Positions 53,761 to 62,157 of a stretch of DNA of 62,424 nt are shown piece after piece. The translations under genes were made by a program, and so were the position numbers. The notes under the pieces are model-generated. The model was not told the origin of the DNA, did not search any database, and worked only from the letters and a program-made list of their open reading frames with translations. This DNA comes from Tychonema sp. LEGE 07203 (lineage in GTDB: Bacteria; Cyanobacteriota; Cyanobacteriia; Cyanobacteriales; Microcoleaceae). The stretch is from NCBI RefSeq assembly GCF_015207285.1, contig NZ_JADEXD010000011.1:1-62424 (forward strand), read 5' to 3'. How positions within the stretch are numbered: the stretch's first letter is position 1; the number at the start of each line of letters is the position of its first letter.

Positions 53761-53921
53761 TAAATTTGGGTAACATTAATTATCCCAATTGAAAACTTAT
53801 CTTTATCGTCCTGGTAATACCTGAAAGAAAAACTAACTCCTTCCGGTATTTTAACATCTAGACGATTGATGCTAGATAAAGATTGCTGGCGGCGTATATC
53901 GGATTTTTTAATTTTCTTCAA
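53760..53921 (-). pseudogene. Truncated partner gene of the DUF4065 protein
   Basis: A 53-residue frame from TTG at 53921, overlapping the end of the DUF4065 gene. It reads RLDVKIPEGVSFSFRYYQDD then KFSIGIINVTQI and a stop. SFSxRYxxxxxxKFS is a pattern I associate with partners of DUF4065 proteins. The frame stops at the edge of a palindromic repeat, so the rest of the gene was probably lost. The family link is an inference. Confidence 0.5.
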
Positions 53922-54387
53922 TGACACGACGGGTTTTGTAAAATTCTCTCATTGATGCCTTGGTAATAATAGCATGACTAGGCTCATCTTTTGGCAAATT
54001 ACCTCTAGCATTAATCCAAGGGTCTTCGCGTCTTACCATCAATTCTAACTCATAGGCATCGCAAAAGAAATACTCGTCGGATAACTCGTCTAAAAACTCT
54101 TGTACTTCTTCTGGAAATTCTGGTTTTTCGACTTCTTTCAGAATTGGCTTCCAGTCAAATTGTTCTTTGTATTCGTAAAATAAAGCCGGAATAGTCGGCC
54201 CGTGCACCCAAGCTTCAAAATCTTCATCAAACAGCGGTGTATCTTCAAATGCTAGATACCATGCTTGAGCGTAGTACAATAGTTTTTGTAGCTTGTGGTT
54301 GCTGAGATAGGAGCCGACATCATTGGCAAACCAGATGTAGTAATCTGCGAGTTGGGAGGCTGTTGTGACTGTAGTTATTGTGGTCAT
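53908..54387 (-). CDS. DUF4065 (Panacea/SocA-like) protein, putative antitoxin
   Basis: A 159-residue DUF4065 protein with the characteristic LSNHKLQKLLYYAQAWYLAF, PLFDEDFEAWVHGPTIPALFYEYK. These Panacea-domain proteins act as antitoxins that neutralise many unrelated toxins, and as adaptors in prophages. ATG at 54387. The companion gene on its downstream side appears truncated (53760-53921), so the pair may be broken. Confidence 0.87.
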   Translation of the reverse strand: MTTITTVTTASQLADYYIWFANDVGSYLSNHKLQKLLYYAQAWYLAFEDTPLFDEDFEAWVHGPTIPALFYEYKEQFDWKPILKEVEKPEFPEEVQEFLDELSDEYFFCDAYELELMVRREDPWINARGNLPKDEPSHAIITKASMREFYKTRRVIEEN

Positions 54388-54534
54388 ACAACTCGAATCA
54401 ATATGTTTTGTATTCTATGATAGCACAGTCACCACTCTTAATGATGGGGCGGTTGAAACCGCTTCTTGTCAAACAAAGTCTGCCTCCGCAGACTAAGAAA
54501 TAAAAGGTTTATTAACAATGGTGCAAAATCTCCG

Positions 54535-55908
54535 TTACAATCCTTTGATATACTGCTTCATTACAGGTGACAAAGTATAAAGATTTTCCTGTTTTTCGAT
54601 AAAGCAGCGCCGCGATAGAGATTGCAAGGCGTTTAGCAAATCTGATGGTGGTATTTGTCGGTTTTGTAGCAATTTGGCGAAGTTGACTGGCTGGTTTTCT
54701 GTCGCAAACAATGACATAACTTGTTTTTCTAGTTCGGAAGTGCGATCGTACTGCTCTTGCAAAACATCTTTCAAATCTTCGGGTAACAATATGGTATCAT
54801 CTATTAATAACTCAGTGGCACTGATTCCTAGCTCTTGAATCAAAGTCGCCACGCTTTTTAACCATAGGGGATTGCCTTGGTAGCGGTGAATGAGTGCGTC
54901 GCAGTTGTCGATTTCTGCTAATCCTTTATCTCTGAGGATTTCCCCTGCTGCTGCGATATCTAAGCCTGTGAGTTGTAAGGTACGAATGGGAGTATTTTGG
55001 CTGGTGAGTTGAGGAACTTCTTTGGGCGGTTCCCAACCGACTAGCAGAAAGCAACTTTGATGGGATAATTTTTCTATTTGTTTGAATAAAGAGCGATATT
55101 CTTCGTAGTTTGGTTTATATTTTCCGGCAAATTCGCCGCGACAGAAAAGGTTTTGAACGTCATCTAAGACTACTAAACAGCGATGGTTTTGTAAATATTT
55201 AATCAGCGGTAAGCGTTTCTGGTTGGTTGGGGATGAATCTGGTTTTTCTGACTGGGAAAAAAGCTGTGTTAGGTTATATTGAAATTTATCGATGGTGGGG
55301 AATTCGTCTAGCGTGCACCAAACTGCGTATTCAAACTCGTGTTTGATTTGTTGTACGAGTTGTACTGCTAGGGATGTTTTGCCGATGCCGCTGATACCGG
55401 TGAGGGTGATGAGGCGGCAGTTTTGTTGTAGAATCCAGGTTGTGAGGGTTTGGAGTTCGGAAGTGCGATCGAAGAAATCGCCCAACTCCGGCATTTCGCT
55501 TAAATCTTGATGTAGAGTTTTAGTTTGTTTTGTGTTAGATGTTTCCTGATTTGGTGGGTGTAAGTTTGGGAAATTTGGCGGGTGTCTAGCTTCTCCACAA
55601 ATGTTAACGCTACCAACTCCAACATAATCTACAACATTTGAAAATATGGAGACTTGCCACCTCTCCATTGCCGATCGAAAATTTGTTTTATTAACATCTT
55701 CTCCCAACTCTTCTGAGAGTATCGGCCATAACTTTGAGCCAACATCCCTGACATAACTCTCGTTACAGTGAATCTCCTCGGCAATTTTGGTATATTTCTC
55801 ACCTTGCATGGTTCCTCGCAGAATGGCCTCTTGTAAGTTATCGAGGTGCTGACCAGTTTTGGCAAATACCATCTCGTCAGCCATTTGTAGCACTTCCTTA
55901 AGATTCAT
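54535..55908 (-). CDS. NB-ARC STAND ATPase with cyanobacterial N-terminal domain
   Basis: A 457-residue protein. Residues 1-85 (MADEMVFAKTGQHLDNLQEA, YTKIAEEIHCNESYVRDVGS) form a helix-turn-helix-like domain that often precedes NB-ARC modules in cyanobacteria. The NB-ARC ATPase from about residue 145 has Walker A LTGISGIGKTSLAVQL and Walker B RCLVVLDDVQNLF, followed by a winged helix (ATENQPVNFAKLLQNRQIPP). There are no C-terminal WD40 or TPR sensor repeats, so it is short for the class. It may be a regulator, a defence ATPase or part of a split system. Confidence 0.8.
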   Translation of the reverse strand: MNLKEVLQMADEMVFAKTGQHLDNLQEAILRGTMQGEKYTKIAEEIHCNESYVRDVGSKLWPILSEELGEDVNKTNFRSAMERWQVSIFSNVVDYVGVGSVNICGEARHPPNFPNLHPPNQETSNTKQTKTLHQDLSEMPELGDFFDRTSELQTLTTWILQQNCRLITLTGISGIGKTSLAVQLVQQIKHEFEYAVWCTLDEFPTIDKFQYNLTQLFSQSEKPDSSPTNQKRLPLIKYLQNHRCLVVLDDVQNLFCRGEFAGKYKPNYEEYRSLFKQIEKLSHQSCFLLVGWEPPKEVPQLTSQNTPIRTLQLTGLDIAAAGEILRDKGLAEIDNCDALIHRYQGNPLWLKSVATLIQELGISATELLIDDTILLPEDLKDVLQEQYDRTSELEKQVMSLFATENQPVNFAKLLQNRQIPPSDLLNALQSLSRRCFIEKQENLYTLSPVMKQYIKGL

Positions 55909-56246
55909 GCAGCATCGTGGATGTTGTGATTTTCCGTATTATACCTAACATTTTCCAACATTTTATAGCATTTTCCAACATTTTTATCGTAGCGAGTTTG
56001 AATTGCCAACAAAGTTGCCAACAAAATTGAGCATTTTTGGGTAGACAAAATTTAGATTAACAAAGATAATGATTCTACGAGTTGCCTTGGCTGGCGATGC
56101 TCCAATAGCAAAAGGAATTACCATCAGCGGTTTGCCGATCGTTATCTTCTCTCAATAACTATTTTAAAAGAATTGAGAATTCTATAACATCTCAGTTCTA
56201 ACCAAAAATTCAACCATCTTCCTGACAGCAGTTAAAAGAAAAAATC
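55909..56246. other. Intergenic region with short direct repeats
   Basis: CATTTTCCAACATTTT occurs twice at about 55949-55981, upstream of the NB-ARC gene, and could be a regulator site. The rest has no recognised feature. The RTX gene's start lacks a clear RBS beyond AAAAGAAAA. Confidence 0.35.
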
Positions 56247-57692
56247 ATGATAGATCCTGGAAATCGGATGAGTACAGCCCTGAATGTGGGTTCGCTTGTC
56301 GGTGGAGTTGCGTTTGCAGATTCACTCAACCGTGAAACGATGGATAATGTGGATTTTTATCGAGTCACCCTCGATCGCAGTAGCCGCTTGAATGTTAGCT
56401 TATTCAATTCTGCTACTGTAGATGTAAACATTATTCGTGACTTCAATAATAATGATATTGTTGACAGTAATGAAGCGGTAAGAAAATTTACGAACTTTGG
56501 CAATAGCGACGACTCAATTGATGCAGAATTACCCGCAGGAACCTACTTTATTAGTGTAGGATTGTTGAACAGTAGCATAGGCAGTCGTGCTACAGATTAT
56601 AGTCTGACTCTGACCAATACTCCTGTTGGAACTTTAACCGTCGATCCGGGAAATCAGATGAGTCAGTCACTGGACATCGGCATTCTCAACAGGAGCCGGA
56701 CGTTTTCTGAGTATGCCGGAAACTCCACGCTCGATCCTATTGATTTCTATCGTTTCACTCTGGCTCAACCGACTGATGTCAGTCTTACTTTGTCAGGAAC
56801 TACTCAGAGTATACTTGTGAAGTTAATTCAGGATCGCAATAATAACAATGTTGTTGAGAGCAATGAAACGATTGCAGGTCGTAGCACGAGTACACGAAGT
56901 ATATCTAGTGAGCCTGTTTCCGTTAATCAAGCTTTACAACCTGGAACTTACTTCGTAGAAATAAGTGACGGAGTTGGCAATCGTGGAAGTAATTATACTT
57001 TAAACTTTTTCACACCTGGAGCCACTGCTGTTCCCTTCGGTCCAGATGGTACTTTCTTCAACCTCTCTAACGATAGCGATACCATCACGATCGATCCCAC
57101 TAAAGTCGGCAATCTTTTGGTTCGCGGTTTAGATGGCGATGATGTCATGCAAGGCTCATCATCTAACGATCTGGTGAATGGCAATGCCGGCAGCGATATT
57201 CTACTGGGAGCCGATGGTAATGATACACTTTTTGGAGGTCGCGATGCCGATCGCATTGAGGGCAACGCTGGCGATGACTTGATTTCTGGAAACTTGGGAA
57301 ATGACACGCTGTATGGCGGTGCGGGCAACGATATTGTGCGGGGCGGACAGAATGACGACCTTCTGTTTGGAGGAGAAGGAAATGACCAGTTAGTTGGGGA
57401 TCGTGGTAAAGATACTCTAACGGGTGACGCTGGAAACGATTTATTTATCCTGCGCGTGAATGCTTCTGGCTCTAGTGTAGCGGATGCCGATATTATTGCT
57501 GATTTTACAGCAGGTCAAGATGCGATCGTCCTGACGAACGGACTCGGATTTTCGGGAATTGCCTTAGATGCTTCCGGTAGCAATACTGCCATTCGCATCG
57601 TTACCACCGGACAAATTTTAGGTGTTGTTTCGGGAGTCCAACCTGCTGCTTTAAGTGCGGGTAACTTTACGACTTTACCTGGGGATTTTTAA
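56247..57692 (+). CDS. Secreted PPC-domain and RTX calcium-binding protein
   Basis: A 481-residue protein with two tandem pre-peptidase C-terminal (PPC) domains: residues 1-130 (DPGNRMSTALNVGSLVGG, VDFYRVTLDRSS, LPAGTYFISV) and 131-255 (DPGNQMSQSLDIGIL, IDFYRFTLAQPT, LQPGTYFVEI). RTX nonapeptides follow at about 290-410 (GADGNDTLFGGRDADRIEGN). The C-terminus (DADIIADFTAGQDAIVLTNG) is the type I secretion-type end. There is no N-terminal signal peptide and no enzymatic domain, so it is probably an extracellular matrix or adhesion protein. Confidence 0.83.
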   Translation: MIDPGNRMSTALNVGSLVGGVAFADSLNRETMDNVDFYRVTLDRSSRLNVSLFNSATVDVNIIRDFNNNDIVDSNEAVRKFTNFGNSDDSIDAELPAGTYFISVGLLNSSIGSRATDYSLTLTNTPVGTLTVDPGNQMSQSLDIGILNRSRTFSEYAGNSTLDPIDFYRFTLAQPTDVSLTLSGTTQSILVKLIQDRNNNNVVESNETIAGRSTSTRSISSEPVSVNQALQPGTYFVEISDGVGNRGSNYTLNFFTPGATAVPFGPDGTFFNLSNDSDTITIDPTKVGNLLVRGLDGDDVMQGSSSNDLVNGNAGSDILLGADGNDTLFGGRDADRIEGNAGDDLISGNLGNDTLYGGAGNDIVRGGQNDDLLFGGEGNDQLVGDRGKDTLTGDAGNDLFILRVNASGSSVADADIIADFTAGQDAIVLTNGLGFSGIALDASGSNTAIRIVTTGQILGVVSGVQPAALSAGNFTTLPGDF

Positions 57693-57803
57693 AATAGGAT
57701 TGGGCACATAGCATCAGCCGTCAACTAGAGTTTTTAGCTGACGGCTGAAAACTTTGGGACTTGGATGAAACTTACAGATGCCATATTTGCCGATCGCCCT
57801 TCG

Positions 57804-57912
57804 CGCATCAAAACCGAGATCCCTTTGTTGTTTCTGATGACCGATCGCCTAAAATAAAAGAGCGATCGCCCTTCACGCTAAATACCAAACACTGCGATGA
57901 TTGTACGGAGTA
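57804..57912 (+). repeat. HIP1-rich dispersed repeat, copy 2
   Basis: Same element as 40252-40367 and 59048-59157. It runs into TACGCGCGTGCGTAGC, a small GC-rich insert with CCCGTAGGG that resembles the insert family at 9694 and 58541. Confidence 0.8.
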
Positions 57913-58022
57913 CGCGCGTGCGTAGCTATCCCGTAGGGAATCGCCCCTGGCACCAAATACCTTTTGACTGCAATTACAGTATAATGAGTAAGCATGATAA
58001 GCGTAAAAATTGCATAAAAATC

Positions 58023-58244
58023 ATGACTATCGATCTACAGATTTTTCAAACTGTCGTCAAGATGCCAGAATCTCTAAAACAAGAGATATTGCATTATGCA
58101 AAATATTTACTTGAAAAACACGCAAAAACTGAATCATCTCCAGAACAACTTGAACAACCTCATGGTTATGGTAGCTGGGCCGGTCAAATCGTTATGTCTG
58201 ATGATTTCGATGAACCGCTGGAAGATTTAAAGGAATATACATAA
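58023..58244 (+). CDS. Putative antitoxin (DUF2281-like)
   Basis: A 73-residue protein, MTIDLQIFQTVVKMPESLKQ, EILHYAKYLLEK, with a Trp-containing tail (GSWAGQIVMSDDFDEPL). Length and sequence pattern match DUF2281 antitoxins (VapB-like), which usually precede PIN toxins. The PIN gene follows 1 base later. ATG at 58023 is used; upstream ATGs extend into the dispersed repeat. Confidence 0.8.
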   Translation: MTIDLQIFQTVVKMPESLKQEILHYAKYLLEKHAKTESSPEQLEQPHGYGSWAGQIVMSDDFDEPLEDLKEYT

Positions 58245-58245
58245 C

Positions 58246-58650
58246 ATGGAATTTCTTTTAGATACTCATGCCTTTCTGTGGTACTTGCTTGGCGATTCCA
58301 ATCTCGGTAGTAAAGCCAAAGAAGCGATCGATACTAAAACAGGTTTGTATTTTAGTATTGCCAGCCTGTGGGAAATCTCCATTAAAATTAATGTTGGCAA
58401 GCTTCAACTGAATCGAGGGTTTGAATATCTGCCAAAAGAATTGGAATACATTAACGCTCAAATTTTACCAATTACATTTGAAGATACTGAGATTTACACA
58501 AGTCTTCCACTGCATCATCGAGATCCGTTCGTTAGCGTAGCGTGCGCTTAGCGCAATCGCATTTTGGTAGCACAGACGATGAATCATTCGCTGGTTTTGA
58601 TTAGTCGTGATGAGGCTTTTGATGCTTATCCAATTCAGCGGGTGTGGTGA
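58246..58650 (+). pseudogene. PIN-domain toxin split by a 24-bp in-frame insert
   Basis: The frame begins MEFLLDTHAFLWYLLGD and contains SIASLWEISIKINVGKL and LHHRDPF, with three of the acidic PIN residues. At 58541-58564 a 24-bp insert (GTAGCGTGCGCTTAGCGC inside) carries an in-frame TAG at 58549-58551. Beyond it the same frame continues ILVAQTMNHSLVLISRDEAF to TGA at 58648, restoring the family C-terminus. The product made is 101 residues and lacks the last acidic motif. Confidence 0.85.
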
Positions 58651-58687
58651 TGAAGAAGGCAAACACAACAATCCAATACAAACTGCA

Positions 58688-58951
58688 TTAAAACCTGCGC
58701 CCTTCTTCAATCATGGAACGGATTGAGCTTTGAGCCAAAGCAATTTGTTGCCGCAGTTGTAGCATTCTAGCAATTGCTGCTTGAATTGATTTTTTAGTAG
58801 TCACCTTTCCCCAAGCGTTATACTTCGGTTTAACTTCCTCAGATGGTAGATGCTGTACAACTACTACCACTTCAACAGAAGTATCTTTAAACTCAGCGGG
58901 CATTTGTTTAAGCAATATGCCATCACATCCAATATGCGAGCGCAGTTTCAT
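58688..58951 (-). CDS. Small protein, possible antitoxin (orphan)
   Basis: An 87-residue protein: MKLRSHIGCDGILLKQMPAE, then VEVVVVVQHLP and a helical C-terminus (AAIARMLQLRQQIALAQSSI). The N-terminal beta-rich part resembles AbrB-like or other small antitoxins in cyanobacteria. No toxin gene lies downstream: the next sequence is the convergent PIN remnant. Function is inferred from size and context only. Confidence 0.5.
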   Translation of the reverse strand: MKLRSHIGCDGILLKQMPAEFKDTSVEVVVVVQHLPSEEVKPKYNAWGKVTTKKSIQAAIARMLQLRQQIALAQSSIRSMIEEGRRF

Positions 58952-59047
58952 TGTTTCCTAGTCAGACTCCAGAAACTTCGAGCAATTCTAGTTTACCTCA
59001 AAACTCTTCACCAAAGCAAATACTAAATAGTGAAATGCTTGCATAGA

Positions 59048-59157
59048 TAGCGAGATCCCTTTGTTGTTTCCGATGACCGATCGCCTAAAATGAAAGATCG
59101 ATCGCCCCTGATACCAAATACCAAACACTGCGATGCTTGTACGGAGGTGCGATCGCA
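59048..59157 (+). repeat. HIP1-rich dispersed repeat, copy 3
   Basis: Copy closest to that at 40252-40367 (GAGATCCCTTTGTTGTTTCC, GATGACCGATCGCCTAAAAT, GAAAGATCGATCGCCCC, ATACCAAATACCAAACACTG). A partly duplicated GATCGATCG follows at about 59168-59178. Confidence 0.85.
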
Positions 59158-59221
59158 ACTCGTACAACGATCGATCGACACTCGTTACAATCAGTGTATC
59201 AATCCTCCACCAAATGCCGCG

Positions 59222-59645
59222 ATGACTATCAAAGAACTCCTCATCCAAGAAATCGATAGCACCCCTGACGAACTACTTGCGGATCTTCTTAGCTTAGTGC
59301 GCTCGCACTCTACGATAAAGCCTGAGAAATTACAGGCGATCAATACTGGCAAGTTTGGCGAAATCGAGGTTGGGTATTTTGCAAATCATGGCGCTACTTT
59401 GAAGCTATTCAAAACTGGGATGAAGGCTTACAGAAATATCTCCCCAGCAACCGCGACTATCCTCTCGCTTGCGGCAATTTGCACCAGGCAAAAGGCGAGG
59501 CACACTACCAACACGCCAAACAAACATTCACTTATTTTGAATCATTCCACAAAGCCAAAGCCAGCTACGAACCAGCCCGCGAATTCAAGAAATCGCCCCT
59601 CATCCCCGAAACTTATTTAGAAGTAAAGCAAGGCTTAATTACCCT
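59222..59645 (+). pseudogene. Composite remnant: antitoxin start joined to a TPR-protein piece
   Basis: An ATG at 59222 opens MTIKELLIQEIDSTPDELLA, the start of a DUF2281-like antitoxin, which loses similarity after about 30 residues. From about 59380, in another frame, the strand encodes YFEAIQNWDEGLQKYLPSN, LHQAKGEAHYQHAKQTFTYF, YEPAREFKKSPLIPETYLE, a TPR-like section of a larger protein. Its continuation stops where the ISAs1-type element starts at about 59646. It is a chimera of fragments. Confidence 0.6.
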
Positions 59646-61029
59646 CAGGGTAAGAGCATCTCAATCAAGCTTGACAAAATGAGTTGAGAACCGTCATCAT
59701 ATAATCATTATTCATAGAAGCCTGTTTAATTTTTTGACGAAGACTACGCTGCAATGTTTTCTCCTGATTAAGAGCGTTAAGTGCTATCCGTCTCAGAATT
59801 GCAAAATTACGAGGACTATGACCTGAACGAATCCGACATTTATCCTCATGGAACGTGACATCTAAAGTCCAATGAACTTGGTTCTCAATCGTCCAATGTT
59901 GACGAATGGCACGACCAATAACTTGAGCATCCGCAAGCAGAGAAGTCAGATAAAATTGGACTTCACGAGTCGTTTTGTTCCAAAGATGGCGGATTCTTTC
60001 AATAATGACGATGGTTTGCAGTCCCGACCATTGTTCTTGTTGATAAAGACCACCGAAAGCCTCTAAAGGAACCGCCCAAACATAACGTTTTTCAGTGCGA
60101 TGGTGTCCCTTTTCTATCTGTTGGTTATAACTAACGTTAATGCCTTCAAAGTTATTACCTCTTCTGGTATCAAACCATTCTTTAACCTAAGAATGTAAAG
60201 TGGGGTGATTAGCTTTAAGAGATACAATATAATCAGCTTTTTTGTGGCGAATTTGTTTCACCATCTCGGTTTGAGTTCCCATCGCGTCAATGGTAACTAT
60301 CGCCCCGGTCAGGTCTAATAATTCTAAGAGTGCCGGAATTGCCGTAATCTCGTTGGAACGATCCTCAACTTTAACTTGCCCTAAAACTAAACGCTGTTCA
60401 CTTGCCCAAGCCGTGACCAAATGCAAAGCTTTTACGCCTTGATTACGGTCATAAGAACCTCTAACACTTTTGCCATCAATGGGGATAATCTCGCCAACTA
60501 TCGAACCAAGCATACTTTGAAGCCACTTCGCTAAACATTGTTCTAAAGCATCAGGATTGATTTTTTCAAAGACTCGTCGAAAAGTATCATCACTCGGGAT
60601 ACCATTGGGTAATTCGAGAAATTCCTCTAACCATTGCTGTTTAGCGATGCCATAATTTTCCATGTCTTCCCAACCTTCGGCACCGCCAATGACGGCTAAA
60701 ATAGAGATTACTAAAATATCTTTTAATGAGTGTTTTTGGGTTCTTTGAACTCTGGGGTCCGGGATTTCTGCTACATAATTCAATAAATTGGCTTGGATGT
60801 CGCCCAGAGGTGTTAAATGTCGTTTTTCTGCTCTTTTGGCTTGAGATTTTACAGCGAGTTTCAATCAGGGTGCAAAACCATTTGTCATTGTCTTTAACTC
60901 CGTTTCAACTTGATTGACTTTGTTAAGAGTCAAACTTAATTATAGGTTTGAGTTCGGTGCACAGATATAGAGCCTATTTGCGGCTTTTTGTCAAGTACAA
61001 TTCATACCAAATTAGATGAGCTTACCCTG
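59646..61029 (-). mobile_element. ISAs1-family insertion sequence (degenerate)
   Basis: The ends CAGGGTAAGAGCATCT (59646) and AGATGAGCTTACCCTG (61014-61029) are inverted repeats with two mismatches. The element of about 1384 bases holds one transposase with nonsense codons. No convincing target duplication is visible in the flanks (TTAATTACCCT and CGATAAATACG), which may mean rearrangement after insertion. Confidence 0.8.
59665..60888 (-). pseudogene. ISAs1-type transposase with two premature stops
   Basis: The full frame from ATG at 60888 to TGA at 59665-59667 would give a transposase of about 407 residues. Motifs are IPDPRVQRTQKHSLKDILVI, LPNGIPSDDTFRRVFEKIN, IIPIDGKSVRGSYD and IVTIDAMGTQTEM (catalytic Asp residues). 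TGA at 60865-60867 interrupts codon 8 and TAG at 60187-60189 follows HPTLHS. Both fit C-to-T changes (CGA to TGA, CAG to TAG). Translation beyond the second stop continues in frame (VKEWFDTRRG) to the normal C-terminus. A TTG at 60864 could restart the first half. Confidence 0.85.
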
Positions 61030-61169
61030 CGATAAATACGCTAGTGCCACTTTTCGATGCTGGTTCGGGATTGAGGGTGATTCTGGGATTTAGCATTCTA
61101 TGTGGGGTAGCGGCTAGCCTGCTGACTGCGGTAATTGTAGGTGTGTGGCCTGGTATTTTCCGCCGTTAG
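61030..61169 (+). pseudogene. 3' fragment of a membrane protein cut by the IS
   Basis: Directly after the element the strand encodes LVPLFDAGSGLRVILGFSI, LCGVAASLLTAVIVGVWPG and IFRR then a TAG at 61167. This is one or two membrane segments with a basic end, the usual end of an integral membrane protein. The frame is open up to the IS boundary; the 5' part is not found on the other side. GTG at 61044 could start a 41-residue peptide. Confidence 0.45.
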
Positions 61170-61245
61170 TTTCGGGATGATGGAAGATGAGGCTAGAAAC
61201 CGAGTTTCTATATAATTTATTCACTATCGACCAAATTCCCAGACA

Positions 61246-61398
61246 ATGATAGAGATAGGTAAAGATTTAACTCGCCTGAGACAAATGAGAAATAAAGCTG
61301 ATTATGAAGATACTATATTTAACTTACAACAAGAAGCGAGAACTGCTTTAATGCTAGCTCAGCAGATTATTTCAGCGTTAAATAAGTTGACTCAATAA
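61246..61398 (+). CDS. Small protein, possible HEPN-domain remnant
   Basis: A 50-residue peptide (MIEIGKDLTRLRQMRNKADY, EDTIFNLQQEARTALMLAQQ, IISALNKLTQ). LxxLRxxRNxADY resembles the C-terminal helices of HEPN-domain proteins, which pair with nucleotidyltransferases. In-frame stop codons lie close upstream, so it is a fragment or a very small protein. Confidence 0.4.
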   Translation: MIEIGKDLTRLRQMRNKADYEDTIFNLQQEARTALMLAQQIISALNKLTQ

Positions 61399-61560
61399 GC
61401 TGAATTATAATTCAAATAGATGAGTGCGATCGCCGACTGTTGATTTACAATAACATAAGATCGCGATCGAAAATCAACCCCAGAAATTCAAAGTCAGGAC
61501 GGCTGTTGCACAGATAGCGCCCAGCAAGAGAAGAATTAGTTACTTATAGCGGAGAAATAC

Positions 61561-62157
61561 ATGACATCTGAGAACGAGAATTTGGGTACAGCAGAAGCAG
61601 CAGAAATTTCGGCTGAACCTTGGTGGCAGAAAGCCTGGAAGTCTCAGCGAGAAAATCTTCAGATAGTGATTATTGCTTTGGGTTTAGCAATAGTGATTCG
61701 AGCGTTCGTCGCCGAACCGCGCTTCATACCGTCAGATTCTATGATACCAACTCTCCACGTGGGCGATCGCGTCGTAGTCGAAAAAATCTCCTACTACCTC
61801 GAACCTCCAAAAACTGGGGACATCGTAGTATTTGCCCCGCCGGAAAAATTGCAAGAACAAGGCTTTACCGAAGACCAAGCCTTTATCAAGCGGGTAATTG
61901 GCTTGCCAGGTCAAACCGTGACTGTGAAAAAAGGTTTAGTGTATCTCAACGACCAACCCCTAGTCGAAAAATATATTGCCGAACCTCCTAAATACCAGTG
62001 GGGGCCTTACCGCGTCCCTGAAAATCAATACTTCGTGATGGGAGACAACCGCAACAACAGCAATGACTCCAGCAGGTGGGGATTTTTACCCCAGCAGAAT
62101 ATCATCGGCCGCGCTGTAGTGCGGTTTTGGCCTCTAGAACGTATCGGGCAAGTTTGA
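61561..62157 (+). CDS. lepB: Signal peptidase I
   Basis: A 198-residue membrane-bound Ser/Lys protease that removes signal peptides from exported proteins. A single N-terminal membrane segment (LQIVIIALGLAIVIRAFVAE) is followed by box B with the catalytic Ser (FIPSDSMIPTLHVGDRVVVE), box D with the general-base Lys (AFIKRVIGLPGQ) and box E (GDNRNNSNDSSRWG). Length is normal for cyanobacterial LepB. ATG at 61561. A CATTAGT array begins immediately after the stop codon. Confidence 0.96.
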   Translation: MTSENENLGTAEAAEISAEPWWQKAWKSQRENLQIVIIALGLAIVIRAFVAEPRFIPSDSMIPTLHVGDRVVVEKISYYLEPPKTGDIVVFAPPEKLQEQGFTEDQAFIKRVIGLPGQTVTVKKGLVYLNDQPLVEKYIAEPPKYQWGPYRVPENQYFVMGDNRNNSNDSSRWGFLPQQNIIGRAVVRFWPLERIGQV

